The notes beneath the pieces were generated by a model. That model was not told the DNA's origin and made no database searches. It worked only from the letters and a program-made list of their open reading frames with translations. The position numbers and the translations under genes are program-made. Positions 33,431 through 42,256 of a DNA stretch of 61,880 bases are shown here, piece after piece. How positions within the stretch are numbered: position 1 is the first letter of the stretch; every line of letters starts with the position of its first letter. The stretch comes from Clostridiales bacterium (GTDB taxonomy: Bacteria; Bacillota; Clostridia; Christensenellales; CAG-138): assembly GCA_004556165.1 (NCBI GenBank), contig SFIR01000011.1:1-61880 (forward strand). Direction: 5' to 3'.

Positions 33431-35301
33431 AGAATGGTACGGAAGAATTTGATATTATCGTAACCGGTGCAGGGCATGCAGGCGTTGAAGCTGCGCTTGC
33501 CTGCGCACGAATGGGTCTCAGGACGCTGTGTATCACGCTGAACCTCGATTCCGTTGCGCTCTGCGCCTGCAATCCTGCGATTGGCGGAACAAGCAAGGGG
33601 CATTTGGTGCGTGAGATTGATGCGCTCGGGGGCGAAATGGGCATAGCCACCGATGAAACCCTCATTCAGATGCGTATGCTCAATCTCGGAAAGGGGCCTG
33701 CCGTACACTCCCCAAGAGCGCAGATAGATAAGGTCAGATACCATGAGCGCATGAAAGCCGCGCTTGAAAAGCAGGAAAACCTGACCGTTAGACAGGATGA
33801 ATGTGAAAATATTATCACAGAAAACGGCAGAGTAACGGGCATAATCTGCTCCGGCGGCATGGAATATGCCTGTAAAGCATTGGTGCTGTGTACGGGAGTC
33901 TACCTCAAAAGCCTAATTCATGTCGGCAGCGTGACGAAGGAGGAAGGTCCATCGGGTCTCTGCCGTGCAAACGGGCTTTCCGCCTCGCTCTCCGAGCTCG
34001 GCTTTGCGCTGAGAAGGTTCAAAACGGGTACCCCTCCGAGGGTCAAGGGCTCGACAGTCGATTATGATAAAATGGAGAAACAAATGGGCGATGATCCCGT
34101 TCAGCCCTTTTCTTACCTCACCGACAGCATAGCGAGACCCTGCCGGGAATGCTATCTCACCTATACGAACCCAAAAACGCATGGGATAATCCTTTCAAAT
34201 CTCGACCGCTCGCCGATGTACAGCGGAAAAATCCACGCTTCGCCCACGCGGTATTGCCCGTCGATAGAGGATAAATTGGTGCGCTTCAGCGATAAGGACA
34301 GGCACCAGCTTTTTATCGAGCCGGAGGGAAATTCGACCGATGAAATGTATGTGCAGGGCTTCTCCACGAGCCTGCCGAAGGATGTTCAGCGCGATGCGCT
34401 GCGCACGATACCGGGGCTTGAGTGCGCCGAGATTACGAGGTACGGCTATGCGATAGAGTATGACTGTATAGACCCGACCGAGCTTGACCTGACCTTGGGC
34501 TCAAAGCGTATAAAAGGGCTTTTCTTTGCAGGCCAGCTCAACGGCTCGAGCGGCTATGAGGAAGCTGCCGCACAGGGTCTCATAGCGGGCATAAACGCAG
34601 GGCTCTATGTAAAAAATGAAGCTCCGTTCACTCTTCGGCGGTCGGATGCTTATATTGGGGTGCTCATAGATGATCTCGTCACAAAGGGTACGAATGAACC
34701 CTACCGCATGATGACGAGCAGGGCGGAATACCGCCTTGCGCTCCGTCAGGATAATGCCGATCTCAGGCTCACCGAGATGGGCATGCGCACGGGGCTAATC
34801 AGCGGGGAAAGGCTGAAAAGGCTCGAAAAGAAGAAGGAAGATATAGAAAAGCTCAAGGAACTCCTTGAAAAACGAGTACAGCCCACCGAGCGGCTGAATA
34901 GTATCATCCGTGCGAGCGGCGAGGGGGAGGTAAGGATACCGACAAAGCTCGGGGAGCTATTGAAGAGGAACAGCATTTCCTATTCCGATCTGCTCGAACT
35001 GTACCCCGAGGAGGGCTTACTGCCCGTCTCGCCCGCTTCCTGCGAAGCAGAAACGGCGATAAAATACGCAGGCTATATCGAAAAGCAGGATGAACAGATA
35101 AAAAGGTTTATCCGCCAGGAGGAAATGCTTTTGCCGGAGGATTTGGATTATAACGCGATCTCCGGCCTAAGGATGGAGGCGAGGCAGAAGCTAAGCGCGA
35201 TAAGACCCCGTAATATCGGGCAGGCAAGCCGTATTTCGGGCGTTTCGCCTGCGGATATAAGCGTGCTTATGATAGTTTTGAAAACGATAAAGGAAAGATG
35301 A
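33427..35301 (+). CDS. mnmG: tRNA uridine-5-carboxymethylaminomethyl modification enzyme, FAD subunit
   Basis: A 624-residue enzyme of normal length. The FAD loop is VTGAGHAGVEAALACARMGL (about 12-31), then CNPAIGGTSKGHLVREIDAL, FKTGTPPRVKGSTVDY and GLFFAGQLNGSSGYEEAAAQ; the C-terminal end holds ISGVSPADISVLMI. With MnmE it makes cmnm5U at the wobble base of several tRNAs. It overlaps rsmG by four bases; mnmE is not seen nearby. mnmG-rsmG beside parAB marks the origin region in many bacteria. Confidence 0.95.
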   Translation: MKNGTEEFDIIVTGAGHAGVEAALACARMGLRTLCITLNLDSVALCACNPAIGGTSKGHLVREIDALGGEMGIATDETLIQMRMLNLGKGPAVHSPRAQIDKVRYHERMKAALEKQENLTVRQDECENIITENGRVTGIICSGGMEYACKALVLCTGVYLKSLIHVGSVTKEEGPSGLCRANGLSASLSELGFALRRFKTGTPPRVKGSTVDYDKMEKQMGDDPVQPFSYLTDSIARPCRECYLTYTNPKTHGIILSNLDRSPMYSGKIHASPTRYCPSIEDKLVRFSDKDRHQLFIEPEGNSTDEMYVQGFSTSLPKDVQRDALRTIPGLECAEITRYGYAIEYDCIDPTELDLTLGSKRIKGLFFAGQLNGSSGYEEAAAQGLIAGINAGLYVKNEAPFTLRRSDAYIGVLIDDLVTKGTNEPYRMMTSRAEYRLALRQDNADLRLTEMGMRTGLISGERLKRLEKKKEDIEKLKELLEKRVQPTERLNSIIRASGEGEVRIPTKLGELLKRNSISYSDLLELYPEEGLLPVSPASCEAETAIKYAGYIEKQDEQIKRFIRQEEMLLPEDLDYNAISGLRMEARQKLSAIRPRNIGQASRISGVSPADISVLMIVLKTIKER

Positions 35302-35999
35302 GTACAAGAACAGCGGAAGTAAATATCGCTCTGATGCAGGAAATGCTTGAAAAATACCTGCCGGAAGCGAGCGCGGATGTGAAAACAAAGCTCCTTCGGT
35401 ATTATGAACTGCTCATTGAATGGAATTCACGCATCAACCTGACCGCAATCACCGACCCCGAGGGCGTTGCGGCGAGGCATTTTGCGGACAGCATCTTGGG
35501 AGCAGGGCTCATTCCCGAGAACGCAAGGCTAATCGACGTCGGCACGGGCGCAGGCTTCCCGGGCATACCTCTGAAGCTCGTGCGGCCCGATATAGGGCTG
35601 ACGCTCCTTGATTCGCTCAATAAAAGGCTCATCTTCCTTCAGGAGGTCATAAAGGAGCTCGGAATCGAGGCGGAGCTTGTGCATATGCGCGCCGAGGATG
35701 CAGGAAAAGACCCGGTTTACCGAGAAAGATTCGACGCCGCAGCCTCAAGAGCCGTCGCAGGAACGGATAGGATAGCCGAATGGACGCTTCCGCTCGTCAA
35801 GGTAAACGGTATTTCGCTCATGTACAAGGGCCCGGGCGCGGAGGAGGAGCTGAAAACGGCTTCGGGCATCATTAAAGACCTCCGCGCAGCAGCGAAGATT
35901 GAAAGCTTTTCGACCCCTTGGGGCGAACGCAATATCATCATTGCGGCAAAATATGCGGAGACTCCGAAAAAATACCCGCGCAGACCCGGGAAGAAATAA
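35298..35999 (+). CDS. rsmG: 16S rRNA (guanine527-N7) methyltransferase
   Basis: A 233-residue SAM methyltransferase with NLTAITDPEGVAARHFADSI, LIDVGTGAGFPGIPLKLVRP (about 74-93), DSLNKRLIFLQEV, and AASRAVAG. It methylates G527 in 16S rRNA in the decoding site. The start overlaps the mnmG stop (ATGA). A strong terminator follows about 40 bp after the stop. Confidence 0.95.
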   Translation: MSTRTAEVNIALMQEMLEKYLPEASADVKTKLLRYYELLIEWNSRINLTAITDPEGVAARHFADSILGAGLIPENARLIDVGTGAGFPGIPLKLVRPDIGLTLLDSLNKRLIFLQEVIKELGIEAELVHMRAEDAGKDPVYRERFDAAASRAVAGTDRIAEWTLPLVKVNGISLMYKGPGAEEELKTASGIIKDLRAAAKIESFSTPWGERNIIIAAKYAETPKKYPRRPGKK

Positions 36000-36035
36000 A
36001 AGGAATAAGAGATAAGAAATAAGAAATAAGAAACA

Positions 36036-36065
36036 AAAAACATCAGCACCTTCGCTGATGTTTTC
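36036..36065. terminator. Bidirectional terminator between rsmG and the nucleoside phosphorylase
   Basis: AAAAACATCAGC and GCTGATGTTTTC form the stem, with A-rich DNA on one side and T-rich on the other, between two convergent genes. The preceding 36005-36030 is a short AAGAAAT-type tandem tract. Confidence 0.8.
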
Positions 36066-36088
36066 GTCTTTCCGCGCCGAAAGGCGCT

Positions 36089-36838
36089 TTACATCCTTTT
36101 CGCAATTTCAAGCGCAATATAGAGCTTATCAAGGCTGTGGTTGGCGGCGTGCAGCCCTTCGACACGGTATTCCGTAGTCGAAAGCACATCGCCTGTCACA
36201 AGAAAATCATACAGCTCAAGCTCGTGAAAATCGCATACCGCCTGAACGCCTGCGACCTCCATCTCGACTGCGATACAGCCCTCGGCTCTGCGCTTTGCGA
36301 TTTGCCCGACGGTCTCACGGCAAAAGGCATCCGTAGTCCAAATCCTGCCCTCGACATGGGGGAGGGAAAGCTCATCAAAAAGCCCCGCGAGCCTTTCGTG
36401 ATTGCGGATGGTGATATAGTCGCTCGGAGGTGCGTAGTGATAGGACATGCCCTCATCGCGGTACGCTTCGGTCGGTATGACGAATTTCCCCGTGGTTTTC
36501 TCCTCATCGAGACTGCCTGCCGAGCCGAACATGATGAATTTTCTTGCGCCCGTCAGATAGTTTGCCTCGATAACCCATTGCGCCGCCATGACGGAACCCG
36601 TCTGCGAGAGATAAAAGGCAATGTCCATGCCGTCATAATGGAGGCTGTATATATCCGTGCCGCCGCCGCACGAAGCGATATGCGCTGTTTTCTCGCAGGC
36701 GAACGAAGCGAGGATATGTTCAAATATCGCCTTGGAAAAGATAACAAGGCAGATTTCGTGACCTGACCCGGGCTCGCCGTAGAAATCCCTAAGGCTGAGG
36801 ATGGGCTCCGTTTTGTTGTCGAATGAATCGGTAATCAT
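36089..36838 (-). CDS. Nucleoside phosphorylase family protein
   Basis: A 249-residue PNP/UDP-type phosphorylase-fold protein: IMFGSAGSLDEEKTTGKFVI resembles the phosphate-binding part, EGMSYHYAPP and the late VEMEVAGVQAVCDFHELELY, in which MEVAG matches the substrate-binding Met-Glu pair (ME.xG). It probably splits a nucleoside with phosphate; the exact substrate is unknown. A parS site lies 12 bp upstream of its start, which is unusual for a gene promoter region. Confidence 0.8.
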   Translation of the reverse strand: MITDSFDNKTEPILSLRDFYGEPGSGHEICLVIFSKAIFEHILASFACEKTAHIASCGGGTDIYSLHYDGMDIAFYLSQTGSVMAAQWVIEANYLTGARKFIMFGSAGSLDEEKTTGKFVIPTEAYRDEGMSYHYAPPSDYITIRNHERLAGLFDELSLPHVEGRIWTTDAFCRETVGQIAKRRAEGCIAVEMEVAGVQAVCDFHELELYDFLVTGDVLSTTEYRVEGLHAANHSLDKLYIALEIAKRM

Positions 36839-36849
36839 ATTCTTTCAGT

Positions 36850-36865
36850 GTTTCACGTGAAACTA
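36850..36865. promoter_or_regulatory. parS site 5
   Basis: TGTTTCACGTGAAACT matches 15 of 16 consensus positions, between the phosphorylase and AlaX-like genes. It is the best core match (TTTCACGTGAAA) in the window. Confidence 0.9.
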
Positions 36866-38083
36866 TCGGAGCGCGGAAGCGAGATAGCCGCGAAGGGAGG
36901 CAATATCCTCATCGGTGACGGTACGGGCTGATTTACCCTGCGCAAAGGCAGGGCTTCCGCCGCCCTTACCGGCGAGAATACCGTTTACCGCGGAGCATAG
37001 CTCGCGCATCGGGAGCTTGACTCCGCTTGTTGCAGCCATGCGGTAATCCGTACCCGAAGGGGTGACGGAGAAAAGGAGCACGACGAGCTGCCTTTTGCCC
37101 TCGTTATCGGCAATGATGCGGTCGGTAACGGCTTTGAGGTCGCTTGAAGTAAAGCCTTCAAAGCATTTGATGATGTATTCGGCGGTATCCGCACGGACGG
37201 CTTCGGAAATCAGCTTTTCACTCAAAAGCTCGGAAAGGAGGTTAGCTTTGGTTTTAATCTCCTGCTTGCAGGCGGAAAGCTCCGCTATCTGCTTTTCAAT
37301 AGCGGTCGGAAGCTCCTCGCGAGAGGTCGAATACCGCCTTGCAAGGGCCGTGACCTCGCTTTGCAGCCTTTCGGCGTGGAGAACAGCCCTTTCGCCGCAG
37401 GCAAACCAAATGCGGACGCCGGATTTATATTTCTGCGCATCGGTAATGAGTATTGCGCCGACCTCGCCGGAGGTGTGCAGATGCGTACCGCAGCAGGTGC
37501 AGGAATCAATATTTCCGCCGTCAACATAGACGATGCGTATCTGCTCCCTGCTGTCCTTCAGCTTTTCGGCTAACTTGCGCAGGGGGCGCGAAGCCGCCTC
37601 GCTTCCGCTGACGAGCTCGGTCGTGATGGGCGAATTCCTTCTTACCGCCTCATTTGCGGCAAGCTCGAGCTTTTTAAGCTCCTCATCGGTGAGGAATTTA
37701 TCAAGATCAATCGTGCAGTAATCCTTCGCCATGTGGAATCCCACGTTGGCAGCCCCGAAAAGCTTATGAGCAAGCCCCGAAAGGATATGCTCGCCCGTAT
37801 GCTGCGCGCTGTGGTCAAGACGTGCGTCTACATCGAGCGTGACGGTCACGGTCTTGCCGACAGCAAGCGGAGCTGAGCAGTAATGGATGGTTTTTCCGCC
37901 AACGGTTCGGACCTCCGAAACGGGTACGGAATCAATGCGCCCGGTATCGGAAAGCTGACCGCCGCCCTCGGGAAAGAGGGGGCTTGATGAAAGCGTGACG
38001 AGGAATACTCCGTTTTCCTCCGTGCAGGAGAGAACGGAAGCAGTCGTTTCCGTCACCATGGGGTATTGATAGTAAAGCTCCAT
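36863..38083 (-). CDS. Alanyl-tRNA editing / DHHA1-domain protein (AlaX-like)
   Basis: A 406-residue protein that resembles the editing half of alanyl-tRNA synthetase: FPEGGGQLSDTG (about 38-49), the zinc-binding HSAQHTGEHILSG (about 91-103) and CTCCGTHLH (about 194-202), then a coiled segment and a C-terminal DHHA1 domain ending GKGGGSPAFAQGK. Such proteins hydrolyse mischarged Ser-tRNA(Ala). It lacks the aminoacylation domain, so it is a stand-alone corrector. GAGGTAGAAT precedes the start. Confidence 0.85.
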   Translation of the reverse strand: MELYYQYPMVTETTASVLSCTEENGVFLVTLSSSPLFPEGGGQLSDTGRIDSVPVSEVRTVGGKTIHYCSAPLAVGKTVTVTLDVDARLDHSAQHTGEHILSGLAHKLFGAANVGFHMAKDYCTIDLDKFLTDEELKKLELAANEAVRRNSPITTELVSGSEAASRPLRKLAEKLKDSREQIRIVYVDGGNIDSCTCCGTHLHTSGEVGAILITDAQKYKSGVRIWFACGERAVLHAERLQSEVTALARRYSTSREELPTAIEKQIAELSACKQEIKTKANLLSELLSEKLISEAVRADTAEYIIKCFEGFTSSDLKAVTDRIIADNEGKRQLVVLLFSVTPSGTDYRMAATSGVKLPMRELCSAVNGILAGKGGGSPAFAQGKSARTVTDEDIASLRGYLASALR

Positions 38084-38094
38084 ATTCTACCTCA

Positions 38095-39654
38095 TCAATG
38101 TATTTTCAGAATGAATATCATAGGCGTAAGTCCGCCGGCCTCGGTGCGCTCCTGCTTCAGGATTTCAAGATACGGCCTTGTGCGGATAAGGTTCTTCAAA
38201 AGCGTAAATTCCATCGTATAGAGTATGGCAATGCCGTCCCTGCGGACGAGCTGAGGAAGCCTGTCAAGCAGTCCCTCATAAAGCCTTTCACAGCTCGAAT
38301 GCGTTCCAACGCGGTTCCCGAAGGGCAGATTGCAGATGAGCTCATCATACGGGCGCTTCGATTCAAAGCGGAGAATATCGTTGCAGATGAATTTTGCCTG
38401 CTTTATACCCCTTTTCGCTGCCGCAGCGGCATTGGTGCGCGCGGCGTCAATGGCGTTATGGGCAATATCGACTCCGGTGAGCGATGCGCAGGGCGATAGC
38501 AGGCCTCGCTCGAATAAAAGCGTACCGCTTCCGCAGCAGGGGTCTATGACGCGCGCATTGGAGGTGAGGTGATCCATTGCGAAGCGCAGCATTGAGGCTG
38601 CGGTCGCAGGGTTCATCGAAGCCGGTACGGTTTCGAGGCGATAGAAGAAACGCTCATCGGGTACGGTATAGAGCTTCAGGTACAGCCTTGAAGCATTGCC
38701 TGCTGCCACGATGCGAAGCTCTATCTCGTAGTCGGAAGGCGCATTGACTATCTCATCATCGTCGATAAGGTCGCGGACGGCATGCTTGTATTCGGTTCTC
38801 CCGTCCATATCGCCCTCAATCTCAATGCGGTAACGGTACGGCGGCGTACCTCCGTGCGTTGCCTTCATGAACCTGAGCATAAAGGCTTTGGAAAGCTGCG
38901 CAACGGTCTCTGGCTTGAGGCTCACGCCGCGGGCGATGGGGAAGAGTGCTTCGGAGAAGCAGCGCGCATTGAAAAGCCCGAGGTAATCACGGGTTTTTAC
39001 GCTGAGGCTTGCGCGGCGAACGCTGCTGACGGGGAAATCGAGCTCCTCAAGCTCCTCCTTGAGCTGCTCGCTCAAGCGGTCGGGCGCACTGAGCTCTATT
39101 TCGTAAACCCTGTCAAGGCCAATAAAATCATGCTTCTCATGCTTCATGCAGGTTACCCGAGCGAGGCGGAGCGCTTCGCATTCGGCTTGATAATGCTTTT
39201 CCTCCGTTTCATCGGCAGGCGGAGCAGGGGTATATTCATCAAGAGCCTTCCTTGCATCCTCGCCGCCGATGGTTCCGAGGGCAAGCAGCAGGGAAGGACG
39301 TACAAATCTCGTATCCTCATTACCCAAGCAATCAATAAGAAGCTCGGCATCCGCAGCATCACGGGAGAGCTTTGCAAGAAGCTGTGCGGAATTTCGGCGG
39401 AGCTTGGGCGAATCGGAGCGCAGATACCCCCTCACGGCAGGGAGTATCCCTGGGTACATACTTAGGCGCAGCATGTACATGCGGCTTTTCAGCATGCGCA
39501 CGAGCAGGGATGAACCGATGCCCTCCTCGATATATAGCGCAGCGGTTTCGTCAAGCAGCGCCGCTTTGTCAATCTTTGGGTCGTTTGCGAGCAGGGTGGA
39601 GCCGTTCGGCTTTTCAAGCTCGGTCTTGATGGTTTCGCGGTCAAGTCTTTTCAT
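38095..39654 (-). CDS. RNA methyltransferase (UPF0020-type) with N-terminal HEAT-like repeats
   Basis: A 519-residue protein. Residues about 45-140 look like HEAT-repeat helices (LPAVRGYLRSDSPKLRRNSA, LIDCLGNEDTRFVRPSLLLA); residues about 175-345 are a divergent substrate-binding part; residues about 345-519 carry the methyltransferase with DPCCGSGTLLFE (371-382) and NLPFGNRVG (442-450) in place of the usual NPPYG. The latter motifs match N2-guanine RNA methyltransferases. The HEAT fusion is uncommon. The start overlaps the rluD stop (ATGA). Its target RNA is unknown. Confidence 0.75.
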   Translation of the reverse strand: MKRLDRETIKTELEKPNGSTLLANDPKIDKAALLDETAALYIEEGIGSSLLVRMLKSRMYMLRLSMYPGILPAVRGYLRSDSPKLRRNSAQLLAKLSRDAADAELLIDCLGNEDTRFVRPSLLLALGTIGGEDARKALDEYTPAPPADETEEKHYQAECEALRLARVTCMKHEKHDFIGLDRVYEIELSAPDRLSEQLKEELEELDFPVSSVRRASLSVKTRDYLGLFNARCFSEALFPIARGVSLKPETVAQLSKAFMLRFMKATHGGTPPYRYRIEIEGDMDGRTEYKHAVRDLIDDDEIVNAPSDYEIELRIVAAGNASRLYLKLYTVPDERFFYRLETVPASMNPATAASMLRFAMDHLTSNARVIDPCCGSGTLLFERGLLSPCASLTGVDIAHNAIDAARTNAAAAAKRGIKQAKFICNDILRFESKRPYDELICNLPFGNRVGTHSSCERLYEGLLDRLPQLVRRDGIAILYTMEFTLLKNLIRTRPYLEILKQERTEAGGLTPMIFILKIH

Positions 39655-40634
39655 GGATTCTCCGTCTGTTTATCATATCTGCTGCTTCTGCGCAGCTTTT
39701 CAAGTGCTTTTCGGAAGCCTTCGGGAAGCTCGGCGGTAAAATGCATCCATTCCCCGGTGCGCGGATGCCGGAGGTTCAGCTCCGCAGCATGCAGAGCCTG
39801 CCCGATAAAGCCCAAATCGTTCCTGCCGGAAGAATATACATCGTCCCCGACCAGGGGATGACCTATGTACGCCATATGCACCCTTATCTGATGCGTGCGC
39901 CCCGTCTCCAGCTCGACGCGCAGCAGCGTTTTATCCCCGAACCGCTCAAGCACGGAATAATGGGTTATCGCTTCTCTGCCGTTCGGCACGACCGCCATGC
40001 GCTTCCTTTCGGTGCGGTGACGGCCTATGGGCGCATTTACGGTGCCGCAGTCATCCCTAAAATTCCCATCGGCAAGCGCGATATAGACGCGGCTCACGGC
40101 ATGGGTCTTGAGCTCGGATGACAGAAAGTTATGTGAAAAATCGTTTTTTGCTATGACGAGAAGCCCGGAGGTATTTTTGTCGATGCGGTGAACGATTCCG
40201 GGGCGTATTTCGCCGCCGATACCGGAAAGATCCTTGATACGGTACATTATCGCGTTGACGAGAGTGCCGCTCGGGTTGCCCGGGGCGGGGTGGACGACCA
40301 TGCCGACGGGCTTATTGATAACGGCGATGTCCGCATCCTCATAGACGATGTCAAGGGGAATATCCTCGGGTATCAGCTCGGTTACGGCAGGGGGCGGAAG
40401 GGTGACGCTGATTTCGTCCCCCTCACGGAGACCGCTTCCGGGCTTGGCGGCTTTTCCGTTCACGGTGATGAGCCCGTCCCGTATCAGCCTCTGCACGGTC
40501 GAACGGCTAAGCTCCGTTTCCGAAGCGATGTAGCTGTCGGTGCGCGGCTGCGGCGCAGGAACGGTAAGGAGATAACTCTCCTCCTCAAGCCCATCGGCGT
40601 CATACTGAGGGCTGACGGGGCAATTATTCTCCAT
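39651..40634 (-). CDS. rluD: RluD-type pseudouridine synthase
   Basis: A 327-residue protein with an S4 RNA-binding part (RTDSYIASETELSRSTVQRL) and a catalytic domain with HRIDKNTSGLLV and GRTHQIRVHMAYIGHPLVGD. It converts specific uridines in 23S rRNA to pseudouridine. The start at 40634 overlaps the end of lspA by 11 bp, and I reject a longer in-frame start that lies deep in lspA. The lspA-rluD order is standard in Bacillota. Confidence 0.9.
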   Translation of the reverse strand: MENNCPVSPQYDADGLEEESYLLTVPAPQPRTDSYIASETELSRSTVQRLIRDGLITVNGKAAKPGSGLREGDEISVTLPPPAVTELIPEDIPLDIVYEDADIAVINKPVGMVVHPAPGNPSGTLVNAIMYRIKDLSGIGGEIRPGIVHRIDKNTSGLLVIAKNDFSHNFLSSELKTHAVSRVYIALADGNFRDDCGTVNAPIGRHRTERKRMAVVPNGREAITHYSVLERFGDKTLLRVELETGRTHQIRVHMAYIGHPLVGDDVYSSGRNDLGFIGQALHAAELNLRHPRTGEWMHFTAELPEGFRKALEKLRRSSRYDKQTENP

Positions 40635-41235
40635 CGTTTTCGGTTTCTTCGGTGCTTTCTGCGCTTCTGTCCGTCCCTTCGGGCTCGGCGCTCTGCGCAG
40701 AGCTTTTACTCTCCATCCTGCGAGCCTTGCGCTCCTCGGATTTCTTTTTATCCTCTTCATCCATGGCCTTTAGGAATTCCCTGCCGGATTTTACGAAAAT
40801 CAGCCCGACTGCAAGGATGATGACGCCTATCGTCACGCAGGAATCGGCAATATTGAATACGGGAAAATCGACGAAATCGAATGCGATGAAATCACGGACG
40901 TAATTGAATGCGATTCTGTCGATAAGGTTTCCGACCGCTCCGGCGCAGATGATTACTATTGCAGCCTTGATAAGATTGGGCATGGGCTTGTAGCAGCGGA
41001 CGAGGAAGTAAACGAGGATGGCAACCATTGCCGCGGATACTATCGTCAGAAGAAACGTCTTGTCCGACAGCAGGCCCCATGCCATGCCCGTATTCTCGCA
41101 GTATTCGAAACGGATAAATCCGGGTATGAATTCAGCCGAGCTGCCCACGGTTTTGAGCATATCGGCGGCTAAAACCTTGGTGACCTGATCGGCTGCGACC
41201 AGCACGGCAAATATCGCCGCAAGTGCAATTATCAT
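40624..41235 (-). CDS. lspA: Lipoprotein signal peptidase (SPase II)
   Basis: A 203-residue membrane protein with DQVTK near residue 16-20, YCENTGMAWGLL, the first catalytic Asp in GNLIDR and the second in FNIADS, all as in LspA. It cuts prolipoproteins after lipid attachment. The C-terminal tail of about 50 residues (charged, ending SAESTEETENDGE) is longer than usual. It would process the lipoproteins seen in this window. Confidence 0.92.
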   Translation of the reverse strand: MIIALAAIFAVLVAADQVTKVLAADMLKTVGSSAEFIPGFIRFEYCENTGMAWGLLSDKTFLLTIVSAAMVAILVYFLVRCYKPMPNLIKAAIVIICAGAVGNLIDRIAFNYVRDFIAFDFVDFPVFNIADSCVTIGVIILAVGLIFVKSGREFLKAMDEEDKKKSEERKARRMESKSSAQSAEPEGTDRSAESTEETENDGE

Positions 41236-41342
41236 AAAGGCTCTCCTTCAGTGATTTTTTACCGATTACATTATACCGCACGGAATAAAGAAAAGCAAGG
41301 CGGTGAAACTGTGGAAAAATTATTAACATTTACCGTATTCGC

Positions 41343-41370
41343 TTGACAAAATACATTTGCGGATTAGAAT
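41343..41370 (+). promoter_or_regulatory. Promoter for the lipoprotein at 41401
   Basis: TTGACA (41343-41348) and TAGAAT (41365-41370) with 16-bp spacing, 30 bp before the ATG with its GGAGGAACG site. Confidence 0.65.
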
Positions 41371-41400
41371 AGAATATAAAGCAATTTTTGTGGAGGAACG

Positions 41401-42255
41401 ATGAAAAAACTGCTTATTCTGATTCTGATATCGGCGGTGCTGCTGACCTCCTGCGCCGCGCCGGACTACGGCATAGGCCTGAAAGCGGATAATACCGCCG
41501 CGCCGACTGAGCGCGCGGAAAAACCGACGGCCGAGCCCGAGCCCGACGAAACGCCCCTTCCGGCGCATCAGGGTTCCGATACAGACGGCAGGAGGTACGA
41601 AGGCACGGCAGACATCAATTCCTTTTGCAGCGTCAATAATGATGACGGCAGATACGTCGGCTTTGTCGTGGAGCTTACCCGTACCGATACGGACGGTACG
41701 AAGCATGGCTACGATGTCAGGTTCATCCTCCCCACGGGCTGGTACTGCCTGACGATACCGTATTCCGATGAAGCATACCTTGGGTCGACAAAGGGAAGCA
41801 AGGCCTATATGTTCGCCTCAAGGCTCTTTATCTATGATGACGAGGACCGCTGCGTCGGCGCGGTCGGGCTTGGTTCGAGCATACGCAGCATGGCAGAATA
41901 TGAGGGGGACGAAAAAAGGGGAGTCAACGAATTCTATCACGGCATCAATTCCGATCCCGATTACCGCTTTGCCACCGATGAATACTACCTCATCGTCGCA
42001 AGATCCACTTTGCAGTTCAGCGACAGGTTTGATGAAGCCAACACCAATGCCATTACCGAGGTGTATTATTCCAAGGAGTATCTCTGCTCCCTCGGCTATA
42101 ATTTCGAGAGCGATAAAATGAATGTCGGCATCCTTTCGTCACGGCCGGGGGATAAATGCTTTGTCGCGTTTGAATTCTATTACCGCATAATAGATATGCT
42201 GACGCTCAATGATATTGCAAGGAGCGTCTATTGGGGCGGAGAAAGGACGAACTGA
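41401..42255 (+). CDS. Lipoprotein of unknown function
   Basis: A 284-residue protein with a lipoprotein signal (hydrophobic run, then LTSC; Cys19) and a Pro/Glu-rich stretch (about 35-60) before a globular domain (VELTRTDTDGTKHGYDVRFI, then YYLIVARSTLQFSD). It should be tethered outside the membrane. No family was recognised. Its stop lies almost next to the start of the following exported protein, so they are likely co-transcribed. Confidence 0.7.
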   Translation: MKKLLILILISAVLLTSCAAPDYGIGLKADNTAAPTERAEKPTAEPEPDETPLPAHQGSDTDGRRYEGTADINSFCSVNNDDGRYVGFVVELTRTDTDGTKHGYDVRFILPTGWYCLTIPYSDEAYLGSTKGSKAYMFASRLFIYDDEDRCVGAVGLGSSIRSMAEYEGDEKRGVNEFYHGINSDPDYRFATDEYYLIVARSTLQFSDRFDEANTNAITEVYYSKEYLCSLGYNFESDKMNVGILSSRPGDKCFVAFEFYYRIIDMLTLNDIARSVYWGGERTN

Positions 42256-42256
42256 A

